Assembly (NCBI GenBank): GCA_937951345.1
Contig: CALFCF010000040.1
Location: 1-64,000 of the forward strand
DNA: 64,000 bases
DNA from: an uncultured Granulosicoccaceae bacterium
GTDB taxonomy: Bacteria; Pseudomonadota; Gammaproteobacteria; Granulosicoccales; Granulosicoccaceae
Reading direction: 5' to 3'
Position 1 is the first letter of the stretch. Each line of letters opens with the position of its first letter. The position numbers were made by a program, and so were the translations under genes. Positions 28,619 through 38,475 of the stretch are shown here, piece by piece. The notes under the pieces are model-generated. The model did no database searches. It was given only the letters and a program-made list of their open reading frames with translations, and was not told the origin of the DNA.

Positions 28619-29653
28619 TTAAAGCTGATCCGGGGCCTGTGCTTTCTTACGCGCTTCGTTGACGTCAACCACACCGCGATTCACCAGCTCTTTCAAATTC
28701 TGATCGAGAGTCTGCATGCCGTGCTGTTGCCCGGTTTGAATCGCCGAATACATTTGTGCAACCTTATCTTCACGAATCAGGTTTCGTATCGCGGGAGTAC
28801 CAATCATTATCTCGTGTGCTGCCACACGACCACCACCCTGCTTCTTCATAAGCGTCTGGGAAATAACCGCACGTAATGATTCAGACAACATCGAACGTAC
28901 CATTGGCTTCTCACCTGCAGGGAACACGTCAACAATACGGTCAACGGTTTTTGCAGCAGAACTGGTGTGCAACGTACCGAAAACCAGGTGACCGGTTTCA
29001 GCAGCTGTCAATGCAAGAGAAATTGTTTCCTGGTCACGCATCTCACCAACGAGTATGACGTCAGGATCTTCACGAAGCGCTGAGCGCAATGCATGATCAA
29101 AACCGTGCGTATCACGGTGCACTTCACGCTGATTGATCAGACACTTCTTGGACTCGTGGACAAATTCTATCGGGTCTTCAATAGTCAGTATGTGGCCAAG
29201 CTCATTATTGTTCTTCCAGTCAACCATGCCAGCGAGCGTTGTTGACTTACCCGAACCGGTCGGACCGGTTACCAGAACGATGCCTCGCGGATATGCTGCG
29301 ATGTCTTCGAATATTTTTGGCGCACTGAGTTGCTCAAGCGTCAGAATTTCTGTCGGAATCGTTCGAAATACCGCACCACAACCACGATTCTGATTAAACG
29401 CGTTAACACGATAGCGCGATACACCTGGTATCTCGAACGAAAAGTCAGTTTCAAGATGTTCTTCGAAATCCTTTCGCTGTTTGTCATTCATGATGTCGTA
29501 AACCATTGCCTGCACACCTGATTGATCAAGTGCAGGCACGTTGACGCGACGCATATCACCGTCAACTCGTATCATCGGCGGAAGACCTGCCGAGAGGTGA
29601 ACGTCAGACGCACCGTTTTGCGTTCCGAAAGTAAGTAACTGGGTTATATCCAT
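28619..29653 (-). CDS. pilT: Type IV pilus retraction ATPase PilT
   Basis: 344 aa, exactly the P. aeruginosa length. It starts MDITQLLTFGTQNGASDVHLS; ATG 29653 is chosen over an in-frame start at 29758 that would add 35 residues not found in the family. Walker A is GPTGSGKSTTLAGM; the Asp boxes LTIEDPIEFVH and PDVILVGEMRD and the His box GTLHTSSAAKT follow. AIRNLIREDK near the C-terminus is the conserved retraction motif. PilT hydrolyses ATP at the pilus base to depolymerise the fibre. It is divergent from yggS, as in Pseudomonas. Confidence 0.97.
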   Translation of the reverse strand: MDITQLLTFGTQNGASDVHLSAGLPPMIRVDGDMRRVNVPALDQSGVQAMVYDIMNDKQRKDFEEHLETDFSFEIPGVSRYRVNAFNQNRGCGAVFRTIPTEILTLEQLSAPKIFEDIAAYPRGIVLVTGPTGSGKSTTLAGMVDWKNNNELGHILTIEDPIEFVHESKKCLINQREVHRDTHGFDHALRSALREDPDVILVGEMRDQETISLALTAAETGHLVFGTLHTSSAAKTVDRIVDVFPAGEKPMVRSMLSESLRAVISQTLMKKQGGGRVAAHEIMIGTPAIRNLIREDKVAQMYSAIQTGQQHGMQTLDQNLKELVNRGVVDVNEARKKAQAPDQL

Positions 29654-29936
29654 CTGAATGCCTTTTAAACTAAACGCTAAGCGTATGAATTTTGTATAAA
29701 CTTGTAGGCAAGTTAATGCCGGCAGAAGCACAGTGGCGCGTACGACGCGATTCAGCACTATGCTGTGACTCTATGGGTTTGTCGGCCATTACTGACGAAT
29801 ACTTAACAAGCTCTCCGGTGTACCTCACTCGAGTGAGACTACCGCCCGCAAACCAGCATCAACCCGGTAACAGCGTGTATAAATATGCATCGAAATATGC
29901 ATTAAACTACGAGATCCAAAACACTCCCTAAAATTG

Positions 29937-30644
29937 ATGAGCCGAACACCTGAACAAATACAACAGGCTATAAAGTCGATTCGCGAGCAAATCGATGCGT
30001 TCCAGCAACGCTACGACAGTGCAGCGCCGGATGTCACTTTACTCGCGGTAAGCAAAACCAAACCGGTAGAGCTAATTCGCGCGGCAATGGCTGCCGGGCA
30101 GCGGGACTTTGGGGAGAATTACCTCGACGAAGCACTGACCAAGATTGAAACGATTGGTCGCGAAGCCTGCACCTGGCATTTCATTGGACAGATTCAGTCC
30201 AATAAAACGGCCGCAATCGCTGCCAATTTTGATTGGGTACACGGCATCGACCGAGACAAGATTGCAACACGGCTGGCAGCACAACGCCCGGACTCCCTGC
30301 CACCGTTAAATTGTTGCATTCAATTGAACATTGACGACGAAGACACCAAGGCCGGTGTGCAGCCTGAGCAGTTGCCTGACCTGTGTGCGCACATAGCTGA
30401 GCTGCCACAACTCGCTCTACGTGGCGTGATGTGTATCCCTGCACCTCGCACAGAACTTGACGAACAGCGGGCCCTTTTTCGCGAAGTAACCCGTGCGCTC
30501 TACGACATAAAAGCCAGCTACCCGCATCTTGATACCCTGTCGATGGGTATGAGTGGCGATCTGGAAGCTGCCGTTGCAGAGGGATCGACCCTGGTACGTA
30601 TCGGCACTGCATTGTTCGGTGCACGACCGGCCAAACCGGCTTGA
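29937..30644 (+). CDS. yggS: PLP homeostasis protein YggS (PROSC/PLPBP family)
   Basis: 235 aa, with a single alanine-racemase-like barrel. The PLP lysine lies in LLAVSKTKP (about K40), followed by FGENYLDEA, WHFIGQIQSNK, and near the end LSMGMSGDLEAAVAEGSTLVRIGTALFG. It binds PLP without known catalysis and keeps vitamin B6 and amino-acid pools balanced. ATG 29937 directly follows a TTG that also opens the frame. The yggS-proC-yggT grouping is common in gammaproteobacteria; here a transaldolase gene is inserted in it. Confidence 0.96.
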   Translation: MSRTPEQIQQAIKSIREQIDAFQQRYDSAAPDVTLLAVSKTKPVELIRAAMAAGQRDFGENYLDEALTKIETIGREACTWHFIGQIQSNKTAAIAANFDWVHGIDRDKIATRLAAQRPDSLPPLNCCIQLNIDDEDTKAGVQPEQLPDLCAHIAELPQLALRGVMCIPAPRTELDEQRALFREVTRALYDIKASYPHLDTLSMGMSGDLEAAVAEGSTLVRIGTALFGARPAKPA

Positions 30645-30790
30645 TCAATGCTTCGAGCCCGCACACCGGTACGACAACATTGATATCATGCGCTTGATTA
30701 GAATCAACCGGCCAAACCGGATCGGTTGATGGGTTACACTCCACGCTTTACCCGACTCTTGATCCGCAGGATTTACAGGAAGCTAAATAC

Positions 30791-31912
30791 ATGAGCGCAG
30801 CCAACCCGCTTGTCAAAGCGAACGAACTTGGACAAAGCATCTGGATAGACTTTATTCAGCGCAGCATGCTTGAGTCGGGCGAACTCGCGGCGATGATTGA
30901 ATCTGATGCCATCGCCGGGCTTACGTCGAATCCGAGTATTTTTGAAGCAGCCATAGCCAAAACCAACGAGTACGACGCGAGCCTCGCTGAGTACGTGCGC
31001 AACCAACCTCAAGCATCGAATCTTGATGTTTTTAATCATCTGGCGGTTGAAGACATCCAGGCAGCCGCAGACATCTTTGCCAACGTCTATCGCGACAGTG
31101 GCGGTGAAGACGGTATGGTGAGTCTTGAGGTAGCACCTGAGCTCGCGCACGACGCCGATGCCACAGTTGAGCGGGCGTTAGAGTTAAACACGGCTGTCGA
31201 TCGACCCAATGTGATGATCAAGGTACCCGGCACCGAGGCCGGGGTCGTGGCATTTGAGCGACTCACGGAAGCAGGCGTTAACGTCAACGTCACCCTGTTG
31301 TTTTCCGTTAATCGCTACCTGAGTATCGCGAAGGCCTATATCAACGCGCTCGAGAGGCGCCTGGCAGACGCTAAACCGATAAACGAAATTGCGTCCGTTG
31401 CCAGTTTTTTTGTCAGCCGGGTGGATACAGCTGTGGATGCCGAGTTGGCGGGGATCAGCGACGCAGACCAGGCTCACGATCTGCGCGGGTCGATTGGCAT
31501 AGCCAACGCCCGTGTAGCCTACGGTCATTTCGCTAATTTGTTTGGTTCCGCGCAATGGCAGAAGCTCGCAAGCGCCGGTGCCCGCCCGCAGCGATTGCTG
31601 TGGGCAAGTACCGGTACAAAAAATCCGGACTACCGCGATACGCTCTATATCGAAGAACTACTCGGGCCGCAGACAGTGAATACGGTTCCACCTAAAACGC
31701 TGGATGCATTTCGGGATCACGGTATCGCTGAAAGCAGGCTCTCGCAGAATCTGTTGGTTGCACATAAACAGTTGTCCACGCTGCTTGAACTGGGCATAAA
31801 TCTCAATCAAATTACCGACCGACTTGAAAATGAGGGGCTACAGGCGTTTGCCGACGCGTTTGACCGATTAATGAATTCCATTGATGAAAAGCGCAAACAC
31901 CTGGCAGCGTAG
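30791..31912 (+). CDS. tal: Transaldolase
   Basis: 373 aa, of the longer transaldolase subfamily also seen in cyanobacteria and actinobacteria rather than the 317-aa E. coli TalB type. Evidence includes GLTSNPSIFEAAI near 43-55, the Schiff-base lysine K144 in VMIKVPGTEAG, NVTLLFSVNRY and ASFFVSRVD. It transfers a dihydroxyacetone unit between sugar phosphates in the pentose phosphate pathway. A ribosome-binding AGGA precedes the ATG. It stands between yggS and proC, a place where Pseudomonas has no transaldolase. Confidence 0.95.
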   Translation: MSAANPLVKANELGQSIWIDFIQRSMLESGELAAMIESDAIAGLTSNPSIFEAAIAKTNEYDASLAEYVRNQPQASNLDVFNHLAVEDIQAAADIFANVYRDSGGEDGMVSLEVAPELAHDADATVERALELNTAVDRPNVMIKVPGTEAGVVAFERLTEAGVNVNVTLLFSVNRYLSIAKAYINALERRLADAKPINEIASVASFFVSRVDTAVDAELAGISDADQAHDLRGSIGIANARVAYGHFANLFGSAQWQKLASAGARPQRLLWASTGTKNPDYRDTLYIEELLGPQTVNTVPPKTLDAFRDHGIAESRLSQNLLVAHKQLSTLLELGINLNQITDRLENEGLQAFADAFDRLMNSIDEKRKHLAA

Positions 31913-31990
31913 TGCGACGAAGGTCCTGATAAGCGATAGCAGAACAATCAAAAGCGGGGAAAGCGAAAGCACAATGCAGGTAATTTTTCT

Positions 31991-32848
31991 ATGAACCCGA
32001 CGCTCTGTTTTATCGGTGCCGGCAATATGGCTGGCAGCCTCATCGGTGGCTGGTGCACGCAATGCGAGCAAGCGGGTGAGACCGCAAAAGTCCGCGTCGC
32101 TGACCCGAGTCAGGAGCAACTGGATACGCTGGCAAGCAAATTCCCTGTTACAACTCATCACGCCAATAACAAGGCCGTCTCCGGTGCAGATGTTGTGATA
32201 ATCGCGGTTAAACCGGACAAGGTTAGTGCGGTATGTCAGGAGATTGCAGAGGGTTTGTCCACTGATGCGCTGGTTGTGTCAGTAGCAGCGGGCGTGCGAC
32301 TGCAGGACATCGAGCGGTGGCTGAATGGCGAACAAAGTGAAAAAAATGCTGTAACCGGCAGGGCGCTGGTGCGATGTATGCCAAATACCCCGGCGTTACT
32401 CGGTGCAGGTATTACCGGTTTGTACGCCGCGCAATCCTGCACGCAGGCGCACAGCCAGCTTGCTGAACGTGTGCTTAAATCAGCCGGGGAAACGGTCTGG
32501 GTTAATGAAGAACAGTTACTTGATGTGGTTACGGCGGTGTCCGGCAGCGGCCCGGCTTACTTTTTTTACCTGATTGAGTGTATGGCAGCAGCTGGCGAAA
32601 ACATGGGATTGGCCGGTGATGATGCCCGAAAGCTTGCGATAGAAACTGCCTACGGTGCTGCACGCATGGCGCGCGAGAGCACTGAGGAACCGGCAAGACT
32701 GCGTCAGAACGTGACTTCCAAAGGAGGAACGACGGCCGCAGCACTTAACTCGTTTGAGCAAAACAATTTCAGTCAGGTGGTTCAGCTGGGTATGCAGGCC
32801 GCACGCGAGCGTGCAGTCAGCCTCGGCGACGAGTTTGCATCAGATTGA
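31991..32848 (+). CDS. proC: Pyrroline-5-carboxylate reductase
   Basis: 285 aa, slightly longer than the usual 270. The N-terminal Rossmann motif is CFIGAGNMAGSLIGG, and VRCMPNTPALLGAGITG and the C-terminal SGSGPAYFFYLIE and RQNVTSKGGTTAAAL are diagnostic. It reduces pyrroline-5-carboxylate to proline with NAD(P)H. An AGGT lies nine bases before the ATG. It is followed by yggT. Confidence 0.97.
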   Translation: MNPTLCFIGAGNMAGSLIGGWCTQCEQAGETAKVRVADPSQEQLDTLASKFPVTTHHANNKAVSGADVVIIAVKPDKVSAVCQEIAEGLSTDALVVSVAAGVRLQDIERWLNGEQSEKNAVTGRALVRCMPNTPALLGAGITGLYAAQSCTQAHSQLAERVLKSAGETVWVNEEQLLDVVTAVSGSGPAYFFYLIECMAAAGENMGLAGDDARKLAIETAYGAARMARESTEEPARLRQNVTSKGGTTAAALNSFEQNNFSQVVQLGMQAARERAVSLGDEFASD

Positions 32849-32946
32849 CGGGCGTCTATACAGATAGCTGATTGCACAGATGATTGACTACCTGCACCGG
32901 CAGAGACCCGGTTGCATGTCGCCCCACGCTTCGGAGATACGAAAAC

Positions 32947-33540
32947 ATGGCTAATCCAGCCCTCTCATCACTGAGTTTTATTATCGGTGCACTGTTCGAC
33001 CTGTACGCGTTAGTCGTCGCGCTGCGGTTTGTTATGCAAGCTGTCGGTGCAGGCCCACAAGGACCGATCTCGGAATTTATCCTTCGCGCCACCAATCCGC
33101 TGGTGCAACCGCTGGAACGTTTAATTCCGAGATTTCGCCAATTCAATCTTGCAGTGCTGGTCCTGTGCTTTGTTGTACTTTTCCTTAAAGCACTGATATT
33201 TAAAGCATTAAGCCAGACCGGTTATGTGGGCGCCTTCCCCTTTCAATTGCCGTCGATGGGCTTGATCGGGCTACTTTGGTATGCGTTTGTCTCTGTGGTC
33301 AGTCTGGTTTTCAATATCTTTATATTCTCCATCATTATTCTTGCGCTGCTCAGCTGGATCTCTCCCGATCCGCGCAGCCCCATCTACGAAATTCTCAATC
33401 CAATAACCTATCCCGTGCTCAGCCGCGTCAGGAAGTTTGTACCACCGCTCGGCGGTCTTGATCTGTCAGCACTTGCTGCAATACTTGGTTTGTACGCACT
33501 GAAAATATTTGTTGTCGGTGTACTTGTCAGCCTGGCGTGA
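32947..33540 (+). CDS. yggT: YggT family integral membrane protein
   Basis: 197 aa with two YGGT repeats. Each has hydrophobic helices and the conserved segment between them (ATNPLVQPLERLIPR near 48-62, and NPITYPVLSRVRKFVPPLGGLDLS near 150-173). ATG 32947 (MANPALSSLSF) is preceded by GGAG and gives the Pseudomonas length; an upstream TTG frame at 32884 is not supported. The function is unsettled, with reports linking the family to osmotic stress and membrane protein assembly. Confidence 0.95.
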   Translation: MANPALSSLSFIIGALFDLYALVVALRFVMQAVGAGPQGPISEFILRATNPLVQPLERLIPRFRQFNLAVLVLCFVVLFLKALIFKALSQTGYVGAFPFQLPSMGLIGLLWYAFVSVVSLVFNIFIFSIIILALLSWISPDPRSPIYEILNPITYPVLSRVRKFVPPLGGLDLSALAAILGLYALKIFVVGVLVSLA

Positions 33541-34024
33541 CTTTCAAGCGGCAAAACTCACTTGAATGCCTATTCAAATATAAATTATTTGGATATTTCA
33601 ATTTATGGAAACGCTGAAATAGCAGCGTTTCCAGCCCTTCAATAAACGAAAACACTGCAAAAACAGGTGTTTTTGTACATTTTTTGCGCAAAAGTTTTGT
33701 TTATCAGTCTTTGTGTGTTAGTTTGCACGCGCTTATATAGCTCGCGCAACGCGCTTTTTAGTCTATAAATGCAGTGGAAAAGTGAAACTTGTACTGTTGC
33801 TTTGAATCAACAGCATGACGGTCATTGCAACTCAAATGGAAGAACTTTTGCTTTCACTAGCTCGTTTCTGTACTGATAGGCGACGTTAAGCAGTTGCGTA
33901 GATGGTTACATCAGCGAGTTCATTTTGTTCGCCACCCTGCTGCCGAATGGGCTAATGCAGAGGTGAATATCAACCCTGAGAGCTGATACCGCTCTAATGT
34001 TTGACCCAACGCCGAGGAACTACC
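33541..34024. other. Intergenic region yggT / HU-like gene
   Basis: About 480 bp with no credible gene. It opens with two hairpins suited to ending transcription from yggT (33607-33632 and 33649-33673), followed by AT-rich DNA that must hold the promoter of the HU-like gene. No specific promoter stands out. Confidence 0.5.
33607..33632 (+). terminator. 10-bp hairpin downstream of yggT
   Basis: GGAAACGCTG (33607-33616) and CAGCGTTTCC (33623-33632) form a perfect 10-bp stem with loop AAATAG. A second stem, AAAACAC/GTGTTTT (33649-33655 and 33667-33673), follows and leads into a T-rich stretch (33670-33685). Together they are a likely termination region for the yggS-tal-proC-yggT transcript. Confidence 0.55.
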
Positions 34025-34387
34025 ATGGCAGTAAAGAAGAAAGCCAAGAAGAAAGCAGCAGCAAAGAAAAAAGTCGCTGCCGTTAAAAAGCCACCGACTA
34101 AGTCAGAGATTCTGAACCGAATCGCTGAAGAAACTGAGCTGACAAGAGCAGACGTGTCAGCGGTTTTCGATTCGCTGGCCGGTGTAATAGAGAGCAACCT
34201 GAAGCCTCGCGGCCCGGGTGTTTTCAACATGCCAGGCTTGTTCAAGGTAAAGGTGATCAAAAAGAAAGCACGACCTGCGCGCAAGGGAATCAATCCGTTT
34301 ACCGGTGAAGAGACCATGTTTAAGGCAAAACCTGCCAGCAAAGCCGTAAAAATCCTGCCGCTTAAGGGCATGAAAGAAATGGTCTGA
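34025..34387 (+). CDS. HU-family DNA-binding protein with Lys/Ala-rich N-terminal tail
   Basis: 120 aa. The first 27 residues are a basic tail of Lys, Ala and Val, and the HU/IHF-like domain follows (KSEILNRIAEETELTRADVSAVFDSL, then RGPGVFNMPGLFKVKVIKKKARPARKGINPFTGEE). The arm motif INPFTGE stands where HU has NPxTG. ATG 34025 is preceded by GAGGA at a good distance; the frame is open from 34001. It should bind and bend DNA non-specifically, the tail adding electrostatic contacts. Similar tailed HU-like proteins exist in other proteobacteria. Confidence 0.9.
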   Translation: MAVKKKAKKKAAAKKKVAAVKKPPTKSEILNRIAEETELTRADVSAVFDSLAGVIESNLKPRGPGVFNMPGLFKVKVIKKKARPARKGINPFTGEETMFKAKPASKAVKILPLKGMKEMV

Positions 34388-35004
34388 GGCTAATACCTCC
34401 AGCGTTCGACACTGCTCGAGCCGAAGATGCCCGGCAGCCATTCTGAGGCCGCCGGCATTCCTGCAAAATACTGCCACCTGCGCGAAAAAAACAGTCTGCC
34501 AAAACCAGCCATACCGTTCTGTCATCCAATCCCAACAAAACTGCAACACAACCACAACAAAAACGTCGAACCAGAACCGGGTCACCACTGTCTACCATCA
34601 AAGACACTGACACAACCGACGTAGCATCTTGCACCTACATTGCAAACATAAACTGCAGTCAATGTTTAATGCAGTTAAGTGCCTTCCGAACTGTCATGCG
34701 TTAAAGCGAGTACATTTGCTGTCACAACGTCTAAACTTTGTGTAGGAGTGTGCTCTGCAATTAGTTGCAGAAGGTGTCAACAGTTGGTCGGTAAACGCAT
34801 TTCCAGTCAACAAATGATCAGATTTACCGATGTGTTTAATGGATAACTGACGCCATGTTGGCGCCTATCTGCGATGCTGTTTTTTTGACTAAGAGTCAAA
34901 GAATTCACACTCAAAAAACTCAGGAAGTCGATGATGTTTTTAGGTTTTTTCCAAATTATTCTTGTTATTATTAATATCCGAAACGCGTGCGGGATGCACA
35001 GATC
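34388..35004. other. Intergenic region upstream of gspC
   Basis: About 620 bp with no convincing gene. A short CGCCA/TGGCG hairpin sits near 34850-34865. The last 60 bp before gspC are strongly AT-rich and probably hold its promoter. Frames at 34427-34624 and 34362-34634 look like noise. Confidence 0.45.
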
Positions 35005-35916
35005 ATGAGTACCGGAACTTCAGCTTCTACTGAATCGAGTGGTTTCAGCCGCCTTGCACCACGCTGGTTGAACACACTGCTTGTGGTCGGCATTGGTTAT
35101 GCCCTCGCCGTGCTTACAGTAAAAATGTTGCCCGCCTCTGAACAGGCGTTTGTGCCGGTTGCATCCACCAATATTGAAGCACCCCAACGCAAGGTTGTGG
35201 ATAAGTTAGCGATGAGTCGTGAGATTGCGTCGACCCATCTGTTTGGCGATGTTGCCAAAGCACCGGTTGAAAAGCCGAAAGAAAAAAAGCCCCTTGTCAA
35301 AACCAAGCTGAATTTAAAACTCACCGGTGTCGCAGCCTACGAGCCACAGGAAAAAGCCGTAGCGATCATCAACACCGGTGGTTCCGAGGAAACAGCATTC
35401 CTGGTTGGCGATACGATTATCGGCCAAACCAAACTGAAAGCGGTCTACCCCGATCGCGTGATACTGGATAACAGAGGACGCGAAGAAGTACTCGAGTTGC
35501 CTGAAAACGTTACACCGATTGCGGTGCGACCATCAGCCGCCACACGCCAGGCAAGCTCAACAACCGGTGGTGCCAACCCTAACGGGGCGGTCGATAATTT
35601 ACCCAGCACGCCGGGTGCACTGCGCGATACGCTTGCTAAGAACCCGTCTCTACTGGGTCGGGTGGTCGCGGCTGAACCTTATCAGGAGAACGGCAAGCTG
35701 CGCGGTTATCGCATCACACCGAAACAGAATCCGGAAATACTCGAGTCACAAGGAATTCTGGCGGGCGACATCATCACGCGCGTCAACAACATCGAATTGA
35801 ACAGCCAAAAGCAGGGTGTTAGAGCGCTGCGTAATGCTGTGAAAGCTGAAAATCTTGAAGTCACGATACTGCGTGATGGCGTCGAAATACCTATTTCGAT
35901 CTCACTTGCACAGTAG
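35005..35916 (+). CDS. gspC: Type II secretion protein GspC
   Basis: 303 aa. A short cytoplasmic start is followed by one membrane helix (about 23-44, WLNTLLVVGIGYALAVLTVKML), a periplasmic HR domain (about 95-165, LKLTGVAAYEPQEKAVAII...) and a C-terminal PDZ domain (about 210-300, GILAGDIITRVNNIELNSQ). GspC links the inner-membrane platform to the secretin GspD. ATG 35005 is chosen over a GTG at 34987; neither has a strong ribosome-binding site. It begins a gspC-gspD-gspE-gspF set on the plus strand. Confidence 0.93.
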   Translation: MSTGTSASTESSGFSRLAPRWLNTLLVVGIGYALAVLTVKMLPASEQAFVPVASTNIEAPQRKVVDKLAMSREIASTHLFGDVAKAPVEKPKEKKPLVKTKLNLKLTGVAAYEPQEKAVAIINTGGSEETAFLVGDTIIGQTKLKAVYPDRVILDNRGREEVLELPENVTPIAVRPSAATRQASSTTGGANPNGAVDNLPSTPGALRDTLAKNPSLLGRVVAAEPYQENGKLRGYRITPKQNPEILESQGILAGDIITRVNNIELNSQKQGVRALRNAVKAENLEVTILRDGVEIPISISLAQ

Positions 35917-36187
35917 TAAATACGCGGTAAATAGTAACCGGCACACGAGCCGTAACGGCGCGTTGCCTGTTTAGAAGCTTTTCCGGCAATTTGCCGGCCT
36001 ATGGATGTACCCGATGTACCGAACGGTTGCGCCATCGGTTAGTTAACCGATGTACACCCGTGCTGAGAGGCAGGCGTGTCAGAAGCGCTTGCAACGACAC
36101 TCGTCCGTGGACGCGTGTGCCGACGATCAGCACGGCAACTGCACGGCACAAAATGAGAACAACGTGCGTTAGCACTGGTAATAGGTT

Positions 36188-38473
36188 ATGACCGAAAGTA
36201 TGTCGCATGCTGACATAAACAGTCGCGGTAACACGCGCTGCAAAACGGCCCTTGCACTGCTGGCATTTGCCAGTCTGCCGCTGATGTTGAATTTGTCTGC
36301 AGTAAATGCAGTACACGCTCAACAGAACGGCAGCACCGCGCAGAGCAATCCGGATGGCACATTTACGCTCAACCTCAAAAACGCTGATATACATTCGCTG
36401 ATATCAACCGTATCAAAACAATCCGGTCGTAACTTTGTTGTCGATCCGCGCGTCAAAGCAAAGATCACCGTAATCTCTTCTAAACCGCTGGACGGCAACG
36501 AGCTTTACGAAACATTCCTGAGTGTGCTGCAAGTGCACGGTTATTCGGCGGTACCGTCAGGCGATTTGATCAAGATTGTCCCGGACGTAAACGCTAAACA
36601 AGGGCCTGTACCCGCCTATGATCCGAGCACACCGGAATCAGACCAGCTCGTCACCCAGGTAATAAAGATCGTCAACGTGCCTGCAGCCCAGCTGGTCCCG
36701 ATTCTGCGTCCGTTGGTACCACAGCAGGGACATCTCGCCGCCTACGCTGCAACTAATGCATTGATCGTCACCGATCGCGCTAACAACATTAACCGATTGA
36801 TCGAAATCATCACTGATGTTGATCGCCCGGATAACGAAGAAGTCGAGATCGTACGCGTCGAGCACGCCTCGGCAGCCGAAATCATCCGTATATTGAGTTC
36901 GCTGCAAACGCGCGCCGGACAGCCCGGGCAGTCACCCGGCGCCATTCGATTTGCGGCAGACGAACGCACTAATAGCATACTCCTGAGTGGTGACAGTGCA
37001 GCTCGTTTACGCATGCGTGGCCTGATCAGCAACCTCGATACGCCAGTAGCATCAACCAGTGGCAACACGCGTGTGGTTTACCTGCGCTTCGCCAATGCGG
37101 CAGACCTGGTGCAAATACTGACCGGCGTCTCGCAGGGCCAGTCACGTATCGGTACGACTACAGACGACAACGTCAATGCTGCGGGTGTGCAACAAAATAC
37201 CGGTGTGCAACAGCAAGTGACCAACGGTGCGGTGCAGCAGGCAACGCCAACTGCCTCGATCATCCGGCGCGCCACGCAGCAGCAGGACGACGGGCCGAAT
37301 ATCGATATTCAGGCCGATGAAGACACGAATGCACTGATTATCACTGCGCCACCTGACGAAATGCGCAACATACTGGCTGTTATCGAGCAGCTCGACATAC
37401 GCCGTGCCCAGGTATTGGTGGAAGCCATTATTGCCGAACTGTCAGAGAACAACAGCCAGTCTCTCGGCGTTAACTTTGCAGTAGATGGAAGTGATTCGAA
37501 CCGTCCGGTCGCGCTGACCAATCTCGGTGGGCAAACGCAGCAGCTCGCAGCTCAGGTTGCCAGCCAGGGTACATCGGGTCTGGCAACCGGTTTGCAACTG
37601 GCTGTCGGACGTTTTGGAGAAGGCGGAATCGATTTCGGATTTTTATTGTCAGCCATCGCCTCGGATTCGGATAACAATATTCTGTCAACACCGACACTCG
37701 TGACTTTGGACAATCAGGAAGCTGAGATTATCGTCGGTCAAAACGTACCGTTTGTTACCGGAACCCAATTGTCAGCGTCAAACAACAACCCGTTCCAGAC
37801 AATTGAGCGCCAGGATATAGGAATCAGCCTGCGTGTGCGGCCTCAGATCAATGAAGGAAACAATATTCGAATGGATATCGAACAGGAAGTCTCTGATGTC
37901 AGCACAACATCAGTGACCGGCGCATCAGATATCACCACCAACCGGCGGGCTATCAGAACCACGGTGTTGGTTGAAGACGGACAGACACTGGTACTGGGTG
38001 GTTTACTTGATGATCAGAACAGTTTCTCACGCGAGAAGGTGCCGGTACTGGGTGATATCCCCCTGCTCGGCAATCTGTTTCGCTTTAAAACATCAACGCG
38101 TGAGAAAACCAACCTGATGGTTTTTATGCACCCGACAATACTGCGCGATGTTGCCAGTGCCGACTATTACTCGCGCAACAAATACAACGATTTGCGACTT
38201 GAGCAAGTCCGCAAAAGTGGATTCTTCGGTTATGACAACAGTGACCCGGTGCCACTGCTACCGGAACTTCGACTCTATTATCAGGGTCAACCGGTGACGG
38301 ATCCACAATCACTGAATACCATTGTGCCTGCAAGCAGCAATGCGGCGCCGCAGCAACCTGCTGCCGCACAGTCAGGCAATCAAGACAGTACGGCTGAGGG
38401 TATTCTGTCAATCGAACGAGCCGACGTGGCTAATCAAACACGCCTGGTTGGTCCGTTTGACCAGAATAAATAA
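36188..38473 (+). CDS. gspD: Type II secretion outer-membrane secretin GspD
   Basis: 761 aa. A signal peptide (cleavage likely near VHAQQ) is followed by the N0 domain (FTLNLKNADIHSLISTVSKQSGRNFVVDP), three N-repeats and the secretin core (EAIIAELSENNSQSLGV, DNNILSTPTLVTLDNQEAEIIVGQNVPF, VLGGLLDD). A Gln/Asn-rich stretch (about 330-360) sits in a linker between N-domains. The C-terminal tail after about 660 is hydrophilic and could bind a pilotin. It forms the multimeric outer-membrane channel. It lies 271 bp after gspC, a longer gap than usual within a gsp operon. Confidence 0.96.
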   Translation: MTESMSHADINSRGNTRCKTALALLAFASLPLMLNLSAVNAVHAQQNGSTAQSNPDGTFTLNLKNADIHSLISTVSKQSGRNFVVDPRVKAKITVISSKPLDGNELYETFLSVLQVHGYSAVPSGDLIKIVPDVNAKQGPVPAYDPSTPESDQLVTQVIKIVNVPAAQLVPILRPLVPQQGHLAAYAATNALIVTDRANNINRLIEIITDVDRPDNEEVEIVRVEHASAAEIIRILSSLQTRAGQPGQSPGAIRFAADERTNSILLSGDSAARLRMRGLISNLDTPVASTSGNTRVVYLRFANAADLVQILTGVSQGQSRIGTTTDDNVNAAGVQQNTGVQQQVTNGAVQQATPTASIIRRATQQQDDGPNIDIQADEDTNALIITAPPDEMRNILAVIEQLDIRRAQVLVEAIIAELSENNSQSLGVNFAVDGSDSNRPVALTNLGGQTQQLAAQVASQGTSGLATGLQLAVGRFGEGGIDFGFLLSAIASDSDNNILSTPTLVTLDNQEAEIIVGQNVPFVTGTQLSASNNNPFQTIERQDIGISLRVRPQINEGNNIRMDIEQEVSDVSTTSVTGASDITTNRRAIRTTVLVEDGQTLVLGGLLDDQNSFSREKVPVLGDIPLLGNLFRFKTSTREKTNLMVFMHPTILRDVASADYYSRNKYNDLRLEQVRKSGFFGYDNSDPVPLLPELRLYYQGQPVTDPQSLNTIVPASSNAAPQQPAAAQSGNQDSTAEGILSIERADVANQTRLVGPFDQNK

Positions 38474-38475
38474 AC

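Noticed and set aside
34427-34624. Small plus-strand frame upstream of gspC
   Set aside because: Composition is unlike protein and no start signal is seen.
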